A stretch of 64,000 nt of DNA from RYN-122 sp963761655 (GTDB taxonomy: Bacteria; Actinomycetota; Actinomycetes; Mycobacteriales; SCTD01), in contig CAVXHI010000003.1 of NCBI GenBank assembly GCA_963761655.1, positions 124,001 to 188,000 of the forward strand, read 5' to 3'. This document shows, one piece after another, positions 34,015 through 45,801 of the stretch. Position 1 is the first letter of the stretch. Each line of letters begins with the position of its first letter. Position numbers and translations under genes: made by a program. The notes under the pieces are model-generated. The model did not search any database. It was not told where the DNA came from and saw only the letters and a program-made list of their open reading frames with translations.

Positions 34015-35920
34015 CGCAGCGCCTCGGGCAGGTCGCGGGCGTGCAGGACGACGAGGCTGCTGACGGCCCGGGTCAGGGCGACGTAGAGCAGCCGCAGCCC
34101 GACGACGCCGGCGCCCGCGAGGTCGGCCGGCTCGAGCAGGACGACGGCGTCGAACTCGAGGCCCTTCGCGAGGTCGGCGGGGACGAGGCAGACCTGGGCG
34201 GCCGGGCCGGTGACCTCGAGCAGCCCGGCGTCGACGCCGGCGTCCCGGAGCGCCTGGCCGGTCCGGTCGAGCAGGGCGCCGTCGGCGGCCACGACCGCGA
34301 CGGTCCCCCTGCCGCGGGCCGCCACGACGGCGGACACGGCGTCCGCGGTCAGGTCGTCGCTGCGCCGGACCTGCAGCGACCCCGGGACGCTGCGCAGGCT
34401 GCTCGCCGCCGGCAGCCCGGGGGCGATCAGCGGGAGCAGCCGGTTCGCCAGGTCGAGGACCTCGCGGGGCACCCGGTAGCCCAGGGTCAGCGGCGCGACC
34501 CGGCCGTCCGGCTTGCCGAGGTGGTGCAGCGCGGCCTCCCAGCTGCCGGGCGCCCAGGGGGTGGTGGCCTGGGCCTGGTCGCCGAGGACGGTGGCGCTGC
34601 CGGTGGCGCACCGCCGCCCGACCGCCCGCAGCTGCATCGCCGAGAGGTCCTGCGCCTCGTCGAGCACCACGTGGGCGTACGACGCCGGCCGCACGAGCAG
34701 CGCCTGCGCCTCGTCGAGCAGCGGCAGGTCCGCGCGGGTCCAGCGGGGCCGGTCGCCCGCCAGCCCGTGCTCCTGCAGGACGCGGGTCACCAGCGCCTTG
34801 GCCGTCGTCGGGGGCCAGAGGGCGTCGACGTAGGCCTTGACGTGCCTGCTGGCGGCCAGCCGGTCCACGCTGCGGTCGTCGCTGGAGCCGCCCGCGTCCT
34901 CGCGCTGCTTGGTCAGGTGGTGGGCCAGGGCGCCGGCGAGCGCCCTGCGCCCGGCGTCCCACGGCATCCCACGGGCCCGCACCGCCCGCTCCAGCTCGCG
35001 GACCTCCTCGGGCCACACCCGCCAGCGGACCGTCCCGGTCGTGTGCACCAGCGGCTCGGTGGCCCGCACGGTGGTCGCCCAGAGCGCCTGCTCGAGAGCT
35101 GCCGCCATCGACGCGTCACCCTTGCGGACCGCCTGCTCGTCGGTGTCGGTGCCCGTGAGCCTCACCGCGGGGGCGAGGTCGTCGGCGGTCACCTGCGTCA
35201 CCTGCACCTCCCCGAGCGCCGGCAGGACCTCCTGCACGTAGGACAGGAACGCCCGGTTCGGCCCGACGACGAGCACGCCGGTCTGGGCCAGCTGCTTGCG
35301 GTGCGCGTAGAGCAGGTACGCCGCCCGGTGCAGCCCGACGGCGGTCTTGCCGGTGCCCGGGGCGCCCTGGACGCAGACCGTCTCCTCCAGCGGCGCCCGC
35401 ACGAGGACGTCCTGGTCGGGCTGGACGGTCGCGACGATGTCGCGCATCGGGCCGCTGCGGGGCCGCTCGACCTCCTCGACCAGCAGCGCGGACGCCTGCT
35501 CGGACCGGAGCCGGTCGTCCTCGAAGGCGGTGAGGACGCCGTCCCGGAAGCCGAACCGGCGGCGCAGGTCGATGCCCTGGCGGTCGGTGGAGGAGGCGCG
35601 GTAGTACGGCTCGCTGACCGGGGCGCGCCAGTCGACGACGACGGGCTCGCCGTCGGGGCCGCTGACGTGGCGGCGGCCGACGTGGAAGACCTCGGCATCG
35701 CGGGAGTAGTCGAGGCGGCCGAAGAACAGCGGCGTCGTGCCGTCGTCGAGCAGGGCGTCGAAGCGCTGGGCGAGGGCGTGCGCCAGGGCGCGGCCGGTGC
35801 CCTCGTCGTTGCCCCAGGCGTGCTGGGTGTCGAGCAGCTCGCGGGTGTGCTCGCGCATGCGGGCGAGGTCGGCGCGGGCCCGGCGAGGTGGTCGCGCTCG
35901 TCCTGCAGGACGTCGGTCAC
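34011..35920 (-). CDS. helR: HelR/HelD-like RNA polymerase-associated helicase, frameshifted near the N-terminus
   Basis: UvrD/Rep-like superfamily 1 ATPase of the HelD/HelR type, which binds RNA polymerase and releases stalled or antibiotic-bound complexes. The body shows TPLFFGRLDYSRDAEVFHVGRRHV, DWRAPVSEPYY, Walker A GAPGTGKTAVGLHRA, ASYAHVVLDEAQDLS and the late TLGYRVPREVLDLANRLLP. GTG 35920 with AGGAGG upstream opens MTDVLQDERDHLAG; the frame must shift by one to continue ARADLARMREHTRELLD. One G appears missing from a GGG run at about 35,878-35,884, and the total of 1,910 bases agrees. Repaired length about 636 residues. In the raw sequence only the frame starting at ATG 35858 stays open. 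Confidence 0.88.
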
Positions 35921-35949
35921 GCGGCTCCCTCCTCAGCCCGGTGGCGTCC

Positions 35950-35955
35950 TACCCT
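35950..35955 (+). promoter_or_regulatory. -10 box for leaderless transcription of class I fumarase
   Basis: TACCCT six bases before GTG 35962. Confidence 0.52.
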
Positions 35956-35961
35956 TGCACC

Positions 35962-37634
<1,673 letters not shown>

Positions 37635-37638
<4 letters not shown>

Positions 37639-38219
37639 GCCCCGACGGCCGCCACCATGCCCTCCCAGTGGCGCAGCCGCCGCTCGAGGACCTCGTTGAC
37701 CATCAGCACGCGGCGCAGCTCGAGCTGCCCCACGACCTGGTCGGCCAGCGTGCGCAGGGCCGAGAGCTGCCGGGGCGCGAGGTCGCGCGGGCGGCGGTCC
37801 AGCACGCACAGCGCGCCCACCGGCCGGCCGGCCGCGGTCACGAGCGGGACGCCCGCGTAGGAACGCAGGCCGAGCTCGCCCGTCACGAGCGGGTTCGCGG
37901 CGAAGCGGGGGTCGCGCGTCGCGTCGGGCACGACCAGCGTGGACGCCGGCTCGAGGATCGCCCAGGCGCAGAAGCTGACGTCGCGGCGGGTCTGCCGTAC
38001 CGGCAGCCCGACCGAGGACTTGAAGCACTGCCGGCCGATCTCCACCACGGACAGCGCCGCCATCGGGGTCTGGCAGATCTCGGCCGCGAGCTCGGTCAGC
38101 TGGTCGTACTCGGCCTCGGGCGCGGTGTCGAGCAGGCCGTACTGGTCGAGGTCCTTCAGGCGCTCGATCTCGTCGACGGGCAGCGGTGCGGAGGGGGAGG
38201 GCACGTCGAGGGGGGACAT
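37635..38219 (-). CDS. GAF-domain protein
   Basis: 194 residues, a single GAF sensor domain: ERLKDLDQYGLLDTAPEAEYDQLTELAAEICQTPMAALS, FCAWAILEPASTLVVPDATRDPRF, YAGVPLVTAAGRPVGALCVLD, the classic layout of GAF proteins found next to diguanylate cyclases. No output domain is present. ATG 38219 has AGGAGG almost touching it; GTG 38258 is an alternative start with TACGCC six bases upstream. Divergent from the PAS-GGDEF-EAL gene, suggesting a shared c-di-GMP signalling function. Confidence 0.88.
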
Positions 38220-38374
38220 GCCTCCTGCTTCGACGTCGCGAGACCTGCGCCCGAGCACCCGCAGGGCGTAGCCGCGACGGGGGGGAACGGACCTGGTCCC
38301 CCGGCACGGGTCCGGAGGGGTTCCCGCGCCACGCGGCAGGGCATGATCTGCGTGCCCGTGCCCCAGGTGCAGTG

Positions 38375-38408
38375 GGCGAGCGCCCCTCGTCGCTCGCCTC
38401 CCGAGGGG
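38375..38408 (+). promoter_or_regulatory. hairpin whose loop is complementary to the ribosome binding region of the c-di-GMP gene
   Basis: GGCGAGCG (38375-38382) and CGCTCGCC (38391-38398) form a perfect 8-bp stem. The loop bases CCCCTCG (38383-38389) are fully complementary to CGAGGGG (38402-38408), which holds the ribosome binding site of the gene starting at 38420. Loop-RBS pairing could shut translation. Confidence 0.45.
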
Positions 38409-38419
38409 AGCGTGCCGCG

Positions 38420-41395
38420 ATGCAGCAGGTCCTGGAGCTGGACACCCGCCTGGCCCGGGCGCAGGTGCCCGTCGCCGTGCTGAGCCCGGACGGGACCGTG
38501 ACCGGCGCCAACGCCGCGCTGGCCCTCCTGCTGGGGCGGGACGCGCAGGAGCTGGTCGGCGTCGGGGTGACGGCCCTGGGCGCGTCCCCGGAGGACGCCG
38601 CCGCGCTGGCGGGGGTCGCGCGAAGCACGGCCTCGGGGGTCGGCGCGGGCCAGCTGGACGTGACGCTGCGGTGCGCGCACGGGAGCGACGTCCCGGTCCG
38701 GCTCACCTGGTCCAGCGTCGAGGACCCGTCCCGCACGGTCGTGGTCCTGCACGACGAGACCCCGCGGCTGCACGGCGAGCAGCAGCTGCGGCGCAGCGAC
38801 GCGAGGTTCCGGTCGCGCTTCGACCAGTCCGTGGTCCCCCAGAGCATCCTCGGGCCGGACGGCGCGGTCATGGAGGTCAACGACGCCTGCCTGGCCCTGC
38901 TCGGCCGGCCCCGGGAGGAGGTCGTCGGACGCCCTCCGGCCGCGTTCACCGCCGCGGCCGACGCCGGTCTCGCCGACGCCGAGCTGGGGCGGGTGCTCTG
39001 CGGGGTCGTCCCCTCGGCGCAGGCCGAGCGCTGCCTCCAGCGCGCCGACGGCGCCGTCGTCCCCGTGCTGGTGAGCATGAACGGCCTGCGCGACGCCGAC
39101 GGCGCCCTCGACGGCGTCGCCGTCTTCCTGCACGACCTGACCACGCTGCGCGACGCCGAGCAGCGGCGCACCGAGCAGGAGCGGTTCTTCCTGGCCCTGA
39201 GCACCCGGGCCACCGACTCGGCGCTCGTGCTCGACGCGGAGGGCACGGTGGTGTTCGCGACCGGCGGTCTCGCCCACGTCCTCGGGCGCGGACCGGCCGA
39301 GCTGCTGGGGACGTGCGTCGGCGACCTCGTCGGGGAGCGGGACCGCGAGCGGGCCCTCGCGTGCTGGCAGCGCGTGCTCGAGGGGCAGACGGAGACGATC
39401 GAGGTGTCCGCGCCCGGTCCCGACGGCAGCGAGCGCTGTCTGGAGATCACCCTCAGCGACCAGCGGGGCTCGGCGGTCGGCGGCCTGGTCGGCAACCTCC
39501 GCGACGTCACCGACCGCGTGCTGGCCGAGCAGGGACGGCGCGTGTCCGAGGCGCGCTACCGGACGATCGCCGAGACCTCCGAGGAGGGCGTGTGGGCGGT
39601 CTCGACGGGAGGCGGTGTCCTGTACGCCAACGCCCGGCTGGCCCAGGTGCTCGGGCGTCCCCTGGTCGAGCTGTGCGCGCCGGGCGCCCGGGACCGGCTG
39701 CTCCCGCAGGCCGCCCGGCCGGCGTCGGGCGCCTCCGTCCGCACCGAGGTCTCCTACACCCACCCGGACGGCAGCCTGCGCCTGCTGTGGGTCTCCACCA
39801 GTCCGCTGCTGCGCGAGGACGGCACCCCCGAGGGCTCGCTGAGCATGGTCATGGACGTCACCGAGACGCGGCGGCTGGAGGCCGAGCTGCGCCGGGCCGC
39901 CCTGCACGACGCCCTCACCGGGCTGCCGAACCGCGCGCTGCTGCTCGACCGCCTCGAGCACGCCCTCTCGCGCGAGACCCTGGGCACCGCCGTGCTGTTC
40001 CTGGACCTCGACCACTTCAAGCTGGTCAACGACTCGCGCGGGCACGCGGCCGGGGACCAGCTGCTGCAGGTCGTGGCCGACCGGCTGCTGTCCGCGGTCC
40101 GTCCCGGCGACACGGTGTCCCGCTTCGGCGGGGACGAGTTCGTCGTCGTGTGCGAGGAGACCGACGACGCCAGCGCCCGCGAGCTCGCCGACGACCTGCT
40201 GGCCACCCTCCGCCGCCCGGTCCGGGTCGACGGGGAGGTGCTGCAGGTCCGGGCCTCCGTCGGTGTCGCGGTGTCGCCGGCGGCGTCCGGGGAGGACCTG
40301 CTGCGGTTCGCCGACACGGCGCTCTACGCCGCCAAGCACGCCGGCCGCGGCCGCGTGCGGATGGCCGACCCCGCGTTGACCGAGCAGGCGGAGCTGCGCT
40401 TCGCGCTCGCGGCCGACCTGCGCACGGCCCTGCTCGAGGACCGCCTCGAGGTCCACCTGCAGCCCGTGGTCGACCTGCACACCGGGCGGCTCGCGGGCAT
40501 GGAGGCCCTGACCCGCTGGCACCACCCCGAGCACGGCCCGGTGCCGCCCGCCCGGTTCGTGGAGGTCGCCGAGCAGCACGGCATGGCGGGGCAGCTCGAC
40601 CGGTGGGTGGCCGACCACGCCTTCGCGGCCGTGGCGGAGCTGCACGCCGCGGGCGCCCTGGACCCGGGCGCCTACGTGGCGATCAACCTGTCGGCCCGCA
40701 ACCTCGCCGACCCGGGGCTCGAGGAGCACGTCGTCGAGTGCGCGCAGGAGCACGGCCTGGACGCCTCGCAGGTCGTCCTGGAGATCACCGAGGGCGCCGT
40801 CATGGACGAGCCGGAGCTGGCCCGCCAGATGCTCGCTCGCCTGCGCGCCCGCGGCTTCGGCGTCGCCCTGGACGACTTCGGCACCGGCCACAGCTCGATG
40901 GCCTACCTGCGCGACCTGCCCGTCACCACGCTCAAGGTCGACCGCAGCTTCGTCCGCGGGATCGAGCAGGACCGCGACGCCCTGGCGATCGTGACCTCGC
41001 TGGTCGAGCTGGCCCGCGCCGTCGGGGTCGGGACCGTGGCGGAGGGCGTGGAGACCGCGGGGCAGGCGGCCCTGCTGCGCAAGGCGGGCTGCCGCACCGG
41101 GCAGGGCTGGCTGTGGAGCCGGGCCGTCCGGCCGGACGTCGTCCGGAGCGACCCGCGCTGGCGCGACGGCTTCGAGCCGGCGTCGCTGGGGGTGCCCTCG
41201 GTCCCGACGGCGACGGCCCGGCTGGCCGTCCGGTCCGAGCACGGGCTCGACGTCCTGCTCGCCCTGCACGCGCAGGGCGCCTCGCCGGCGAGCGTCGCGG
41301 CCGCGCTCAACCGGGAGGGACGACGGACGCCGGAAGGCACGCGCTGGCACGCGCGGAGCGTGGAGCGGGCCCTGTCCGCGGCCATGGGGGCCTGA
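38420..41395 (+). CDS. PAS-GGDEF-EAL cyclic di-GMP protein with a C-terminal helix-turn-helix-like segment
   Basis: 991 residues, no membrane spans. Four PAS-type segments (PVAVLSPDGTVTGANAALA; RFDQSVVPQSILGPDGAVM; DSALVLDAEGTVVFATGG; ARYRTIAETSEEGVWAV) are followed by GGDEF (LTGLPNRALLLDRLEHAL, SRFGGDEFVVV at about 569) and EAL (MEALTRW at about 694, INLSARNL, LEITEGAV, DDFGTGHSS, LKVDRSFV, AEGVETAGQ). Both catalytic signatures look intact, so it may make and break c-di-GMP. Residues about 940-985 (LLALHAQGASPASVAAALN, TPEGTRWHARSV) resemble the helix-turn-helix of serine recombinases, an unusual tail. GGGGAG lies about ten bases before ATG. Confidence 0.94.
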   Translation: MQQVLELDTRLARAQVPVAVLSPDGTVTGANAALALLLGRDAQELVGVGVTALGASPEDAAALAGVARSTASGVGAGQLDVTLRCAHGSDVPVRLTWSSVEDPSRTVVVLHDETPRLHGEQQLRRSDARFRSRFDQSVVPQSILGPDGAVMEVNDACLALLGRPREEVVGRPPAAFTAAADAGLADAELGRVLCGVVPSAQAERCLQRADGAVVPVLVSMNGLRDADGALDGVAVFLHDLTTLRDAEQRRTEQERFFLALSTRATDSALVLDAEGTVVFATGGLAHVLGRGPAELLGTCVGDLVGERDRERALACWQRVLEGQTETIEVSAPGPDGSERCLEITLSDQRGSAVGGLVGNLRDVTDRVLAEQGRRVSEARYRTIAETSEEGVWAVSTGGGVLYANARLAQVLGRPLVELCAPGARDRLLPQAARPASGASVRTEVSYTHPDGSLRLLWVSTSPLLREDGTPEGSLSMVMDVTETRRLEAELRRAALHDALTGLPNRALLLDRLEHALSRETLGTAVLFLDLDHFKLVNDSRGHAAGDQLLQVVADRLLSAVRPGDTVSRFGGDEFVVVCEETDDASARELADDLLATLRRPVRVDGEVLQVRASVGVAVSPAASGEDLLRFADTALYAAKHAGRGRVRMADPALTEQAELRFALAADLRTALLEDRLEVHLQPVVDLHTGRLAGMEALTRWHHPEHGPVPPARFVEVAEQHGMAGQLDRWVADHAFAAVAELHAAGALDPGAYVAINLSARNLADPGLEEHVVECAQEHGLDASQVVLEITEGAVMDEPELARQMLARLRARGFGVALDDFGTGHSSMAYLRDLPVTTLKVDRSFVRGIEQDRDALAIVTSLVELARAVGVGTVAEGVETAGQAALLRKAGCRTGQGWLWSRAVRPDVVRSDPRWRDGFEPASLGVPSVPTATARLAVRSEHGLDVLLALHAQGASPASVAAALNREGRRTPEGTRWHARSVERALSAAMGA

Positions 41396-41417
41396 CGGGA
41401 CCGGGCCCTGAGACCGC

Positions 41418-43704
41418 CTACCGCACCGGCGTGAGCCGGACCGACGACGTCCCGGCGGGGAGCGGCACCCGCACGACGCCGCCCCTGCCCGCCCCCGTGA
41501 CCGTCCGGCCGCCGACGGTGACCCGGACGGCGTGCTGCACCCCGGTCAGCACCAGCGCCGCGGGTCCGTCGCTGGTGACGGTCGCGGTGACAGGGCGACG
41601 GTCGTCGAGCCGCATGCGGTCGGTGTCCAGGGTCGCGGTGGACAGGTTGCGGAGCGTGGCCGTGAAGGTGTTCGACAGCGGCGCCGCGCCCGTGTCGAGC
41701 CACTCCAGCCCGGTCCGCGCGAACGGCGTCGTCTGGGAGCCGGGGCTCACCGCGCCGGGCGTCGGCAGGGCGAGGTGCTCCTGCGCCGCGATCGCGCCGC
41801 TGGTCGCGTCCAGGCGGCCGGAGACGTCGTTCCCGCCCTTCGTGCGGACCCGGAGGCCGTCGGTCCAGTAGGCGCCGTCGGGCGAGAAGCCGTAGCGGAC
41901 GCCGTCGGCCGTGCTGGTGTTCACGGCGTCGACGAGGGCGGGGACGACCTCGTAGGTGACCGTGCGCGGGTCGCGGACCCGGCGGTGCGAGAACAGGTAG
42001 TCGGTGCCGTCGGCCCACTCGTCCACGACGGCCTGCGTGTAGTGCTCGTACCCGGCGAACCGGTCGACCCGGTGCCGGTACCCGAGCTCGGTCAGCCGGG
42101 CCGCGACGCGCTCGATGCCGCTGATCGGCACGAACTCGTCGTCGGTCCCGTGGTCGATCACCAGGGGCAGGTTCCGGGCGTTGGCGAGCGCGCGGTAGGT
42201 GTTCTGCGCGTCGGCGTCGCCGCCGTTGGCCTGCTGGTAGCAGGCGTCCCCGCAGTCCGCGCCGGTCCACAGGCCCTGGGTGATCGCGCCGCTGGTGGAG
42301 AAGCCGCCGGCGAACAGGTCCGGGTAGAGCAGGCCGAACAGGTAGGTGCCGTAGCCCCCCATGGAGTACCCGGCGAGGTAGCGCCGGTCGGGGTCGACGG
42401 TGAGCAGCCGCTGGACGTCGCCGAACACCTCGAAGAAGTCCTGGTGCGCCTCGGTGACGTACCAGGTGGCCGTCCCCCGGGCCCGGGGGGTCGCGACGAT
42501 CGCGCCCTTCTCCTCGCCGAGCTGCGTGAGCAGCCGGGGCGTCCAGGCCCCGCCGCTGTGCGCCTTGCCGCCGCGGTAGTGCAGCCAGGTCACCAGCGGC
42601 GTCCGGCGGCCCGGCCGGTACGACGTCGGGACGTACAGCCCGTACGGCTGCCAGAGGCCGTCCTCGCCGCGCTCGCGGCTCATCGCGGCCCGGCTGACGA
42701 CCTGGCGCTCGAGGTAGCCCGGGCCCGGGGCGGAACGCCTCGGTGCGGCCGCGGCGCAGCCCGGCGAGGTCCAGCGGGGTGCTGAAGGCGTCGACGTCCC
42801 CGGCGTGCAGGGCGAACGCCTGCTGCCTCTCGTTGTAGACCCCCGCCACCGGCTCGGCCGCGCGGTAGGCGACGTTGCTCGGCGTCAGCACGCCCCCCGC
42901 GAGGGTCCCCGTGACGACGCCGACCCGCCGCGGGGCGAGACCGGCCGGGAGGGACGCCTCGAGGGCGTTGTCCCAGCCGGCCGCGCGGACGGCGACCCGC
43001 GCGTCGAGGGGGACGCGGCGCCCGGTCGCGAGGTCGCGGGCCGAGGCGCCGGCGCTGCTGAGCAGGACGGCGGTGTCGTAGCGGCGGCTGGTCAGGCCGC
43101 TGCCGAAGCCGACCTCGCGGGGAGCGCCGTCCCGGCCGTCCCGGTCGAGCAGCACGAGCACGCCGAGGGCCTTCGCGTCCGTGAGCGTCGTCGTGCGGGC
43201 GAGCAGCAGGAGCCGGTCGGCGTCGGCGGCCCAGCGCAGCTCGCGCAGGTCGGCCTGGCCGCGGGTGCCGTCGCCGTAGTGGTCGGGCGTGCCGGCGGGC
43301 GCGGGGGCGTCGAGCTGGTCCCCCGCGACCTGGCTGAGCTGCGACAGCCGACGGGTCCGCTCCTCGGCCGCGAACAGCGGCTCGGACAGCTGCGCGCGCT
43401 GGACGTCGTCGCCGCCGTCGGCCCCGAAGTCGTCGAAGAGGTGGTCGGTGTGGACGAGCTCGCCGCGGTCGTAGCGGCTGGTGCCGGCGAGCATCGTCGG
43501 GGTGCCGGTCCAGTCGGACACCCGGCCGTCGACCGTCTTGCGGCTCGGCGCCCGGTCGGGGGACGGCGTCGTGACCAGGGTGCCGCGCTGCAGCGTGGTC
43601 GACAGGACCGGCAGCCGGTCCGGGACGGCGTCGGGCACGACCGCGGCGGCAGCCGGCAGCGCGGTGGCGAGCAGGACAGCGGGGACGACCAGGCGGAGGC
43701 GCAC
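41418..43704 (-). CDS. secreted alpha/beta-hydrolase (esterase) with N-terminal beta domain, frameshifted
   Basis: Signal peptide (RLRLVVPAVLLATALPAAAA) from GTG 43704, then about 300 residues of a strand-rich N-terminal domain (DGRVSDWTGTPTML, LLLLARTTTLTDAKALGVLVLLD). The frame must shift at a GGG run (about 42,718-42,723), where one extra G separates TEAFRPGPG from YLERQVVSRAAM. The second part is an esterase domain: PLVTWLHYRGG, nucleophile GYSMGGYGT, acid DHGTDDEFVP, His in AGYEHYT, and a beta-sandwich tail (LSNTFTATLRNLS). The length of 2,287 bases confirms one surplus base; repaired product about 761 residues. It probably cleaves esters or polyesters outside the cell; substrate unknown. 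Confidence 0.85.
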
Positions 43705-43762
43705 CCCCTCTGCTTCGACGCCGGAGCCGCTCCACCTGCCGCGCAGCGGGTAGGGGCTGTCC

Positions 43763-45151
43763 ATGAGCTTCCGCACCGAGCACGACAGCATGGGCGACGT
43801 CCAGGTCCCGGCCGCGGCCAAGTACGCCGCCCAGACGCAGCGCGCCGTCGAGAACTTCCCGGTCAGCGGCCAGCGGCTGGAACGGGCGCACCTCGAGGCG
43901 CTGGCCCGGATCAAGGCCGCGGCGGCCAAGGTGAACGCCTCGCTCGGCGTGCTCGACGCCGACGTCGCGCAGGCCGTGCAGGACGCTGCGGCCGAGGTGG
44001 CCGACGGGCGCTGGGACGACGAGTTCCCGGTCGACGTCTTCCAGACCGGCTCCGGGACGTCGTCGAACATGAACATGAACGAGGTCCTCGCGACGCTCGC
44101 CACCGAGCGCCTCGGCCGGCCCGTCCACCCGAACGACCACGTCAACGCCTCGCAGAGCAGCAACGACGTCTTCCCCAGCAGCATCCACGTCGCTGCGACG
44201 AGCGCCGTCGTCAACGACCTCGTCCCCGCGCTCGAGCACCTCGCCGCCTCGCTCGAGCGCAAGCGCGAGCAGTGGGCGACGGTGGTGAAGTCGGGGCGGA
44301 CCCACCTGATGGACGCCACCCCGGTCACCCTCGGGCAGGAGTTCGGCGGCTACGCCGCGCAGGTCCGGTACGGCGTCGAGCGGCTGCGCTCGGTGCTCCC
44401 CCGCCTCGCCGAGCTGCCGCTGGGCGGCACCGCCGTCGGCACCGGCATCAACACGCCGGCCGGCTTCAGCGCGGCCGTCATCGCCGAGGTCGCGGCCGCG
44501 ACCGGCCTGCCGCTGACCGAGGCCCGCGACCACTTCGAGGCGCAGGGCGCCCGCGATGCCCTGGTCGAGGCCAGCGGCCAGCTGCGGACGATCGCCGTCG
44601 GGCTGTTCAAGATCAGCAACGACCTGCGCTGGATGGGTTCCGGCCCGCGCGCCGGCCTCGGCGAGCTGCAGCTGCCGGACCTGCAGCCGGGGTCCTCGAT
44701 CATGCCGGGCAAGGTCAACCCGGTGGTCCCCGAGGCGCTCAACATGGTGGTGGCGCAGGTGGTCGGCAACGACGCCGCGATCGCCTTCGCCGGCGCCTCC
44801 GGCAACTTCGAGCTCAACGTCATGCTGCCCGTGCTGGCCCGCAACCTGCTCGAGTCGGTCCGCCTGCTGTCGAGCAGCACCCGCCTGCTGGCCGACCGGA
44901 CGATCGACGGCCTGGTCGCCGACGAGGAGCGCTGCCGCGAGCTGGCGGAGTCCTCGCCGTCGATCGTCACGCCGCTGAACAGGTACCTGGGCTACGAGGC
45001 CGCGGCGAAGGTCGCCAAGCAGGCGCTGGCGGAGCGGAAGACGATCCGCCAGGTCGTCGTGGAGAGCGGGCACGTCGAGCGGGGCGACCTCACGCTCGCG
45101 CAGCTCGACGCGGCGCTCGACGTCCTGTCGATGACCCGCCCTCCGGCCTAG
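43763..45151 (+). CDS. fumC: class II fumarate hydratase
   Basis: 462 residues, full length. It starts FRTEHDSMGDVQVPAAAKYAAQTQRAVENF; it contains QTGSGTSSNMNMNEVLA, SQSSNDVFPSSIHVAA, GRTHLMDATPVTLGQEFGGY and the fumarase/aspartase signature GSSIMPGKVNPVVPEALNMV. It is the iron-independent fumarase, complementing the class I enzyme at 35,962. ATG 43763 has TAGGGG six bases upstream, near the leaderless pattern. Its stop overlaps the stop of the convergent downstream gene. Confidence 0.98.
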   Translation: MSFRTEHDSMGDVQVPAAAKYAAQTQRAVENFPVSGQRLERAHLEALARIKAAAAKVNASLGVLDADVAQAVQDAAAEVADGRWDDEFPVDVFQTGSGTSSNMNMNEVLATLATERLGRPVHPNDHVNASQSSNDVFPSSIHVAATSAVVNDLVPALEHLAASLERKREQWATVVKSGRTHLMDATPVTLGQEFGGYAAQVRYGVERLRSVLPRLAELPLGGTAVGTGINTPAGFSAAVIAEVAAATGLPLTEARDHFEAQGARDALVEASGQLRTIAVGLFKISNDLRWMGSGPRAGLGELQLPDLQPGSSIMPGKVNPVVPEALNMVVAQVVGNDAAIAFAGASGNFELNVMLPVLARNLLESVRLLSSSTRLLADRTIDGLVADEERCRELAESSPSIVTPLNRYLGYEAAAKVAKQALAERKTIRQVVVESGHVERGDLTLAQLDAALDVLSMTRPPA

Positions 45152-45474
45152 CCCTTCCGGCGGGGCGGGAGGTGCCGGAACACCCGTCCTGCCAGCTCCT
45201 TCGGAGGGGGGCCGGAGGCGCCGTCCCGCAGCCACCCGACCAGCGCGTCGGTGGCCCGGGTCGTCGTGAGGCCGCCGAGCCACAGGTCGCGCTCCTTCTT
45301 CGGCAGCCCCGGCCGACGGACGACCGCGACGTTCTGCCGGTCGCACTCGTCCAGGCAGTCGACGACGCGCACGTCGACGGCGTCGACCTCCAGCAGCGCG
45401 TCCTCCTGGGCGAGGTGGTCGAACCCTCGGGAGGTCCCGCAGCAGCAGCCGCGGCACAGCAGGACGACGGTCAC
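45148..45474 (-). CDS. thioredoxin-like [2Fe-2S] ferredoxin-domain protein
   Basis: 108 residues. LLCRGCCCGTSRG near the N-terminus and DCLDECDRQNVAVVRR about 35 residues later give the C-x-x-C-C ... C-x-x-x-C spacing of thioredoxin-like [2Fe-2S] proteins. The C-terminal half (WLGGLTTTRATDALVGWLRD) is usual for actinobacterial members. Probably an electron carrier or metal-related protein; partner unknown. TAGCGT lies eight bases before GTG 45474, and GAGGAG is also present. Confidence 0.82.
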   Translation of the reverse strand: MTVVLLCRGCCCGTSRGFDHLAQEDALLEVDAVDVRVVDCLDECDRQNVAVVRRPGLPKKERDLWLGGLTTTRATDALVGWLRDGASGPPPKELAGRVFRHLPPRRKG

Positions 45475-45540
45475 GCTCCTCGACGCTAGCCGCCTACAGG
45501 GCCGGGGGGAGGCCCCTCGGGAGGCCCTGGCCTGCGCGCC

Positions 45541-45801
45541 ATGACGACGCCCGCCGGCTGGTACCCCGACCCCCAGGACAGCACCACCCTGCGCTGGTTC
45601 GACGGCAGCGCCTGGACCGCGCACACGCAGCCGACGCCCAGCGCGCAGCCGCCCTACGCCGGCCTGCCGGCCGACACGACGACCCTCGGCGCACCCGAGG
45701 TCCTCGGCAGCCCGGAGCCCCCGGCCCGACGCGGGCGCCTGGCCAAGGGCCTCGCCGTCGGCGCGGACGGCCGCTTCCTGTTCCGCGTGACCTTCCGCTA
45801 G
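45541..45801 (+). CDS. short DUF2510-domain protein
   Basis: 86 residues. The DUF2510 motif GWYPDPQDSTTLRWFDGSAWTAH fills the N-terminus; normally a membrane domain follows, but here there is only a Pro-rich stretch and a short charged tail (RRGRLAKGLAVGADGRFLF). Possibly a truncated relative of longer DUF2510 membrane proteins. The stop overlaps the phoH stop on the other strand. Confidence 0.8.
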   Translation: MTTPAGWYPDPQDSTTLRWFDGSAWTAHTQPTPSAQPPYAGLPADTTTLGAPEVLGSPEPPARRGRLAKGLAVGADGRFLFRVTFR

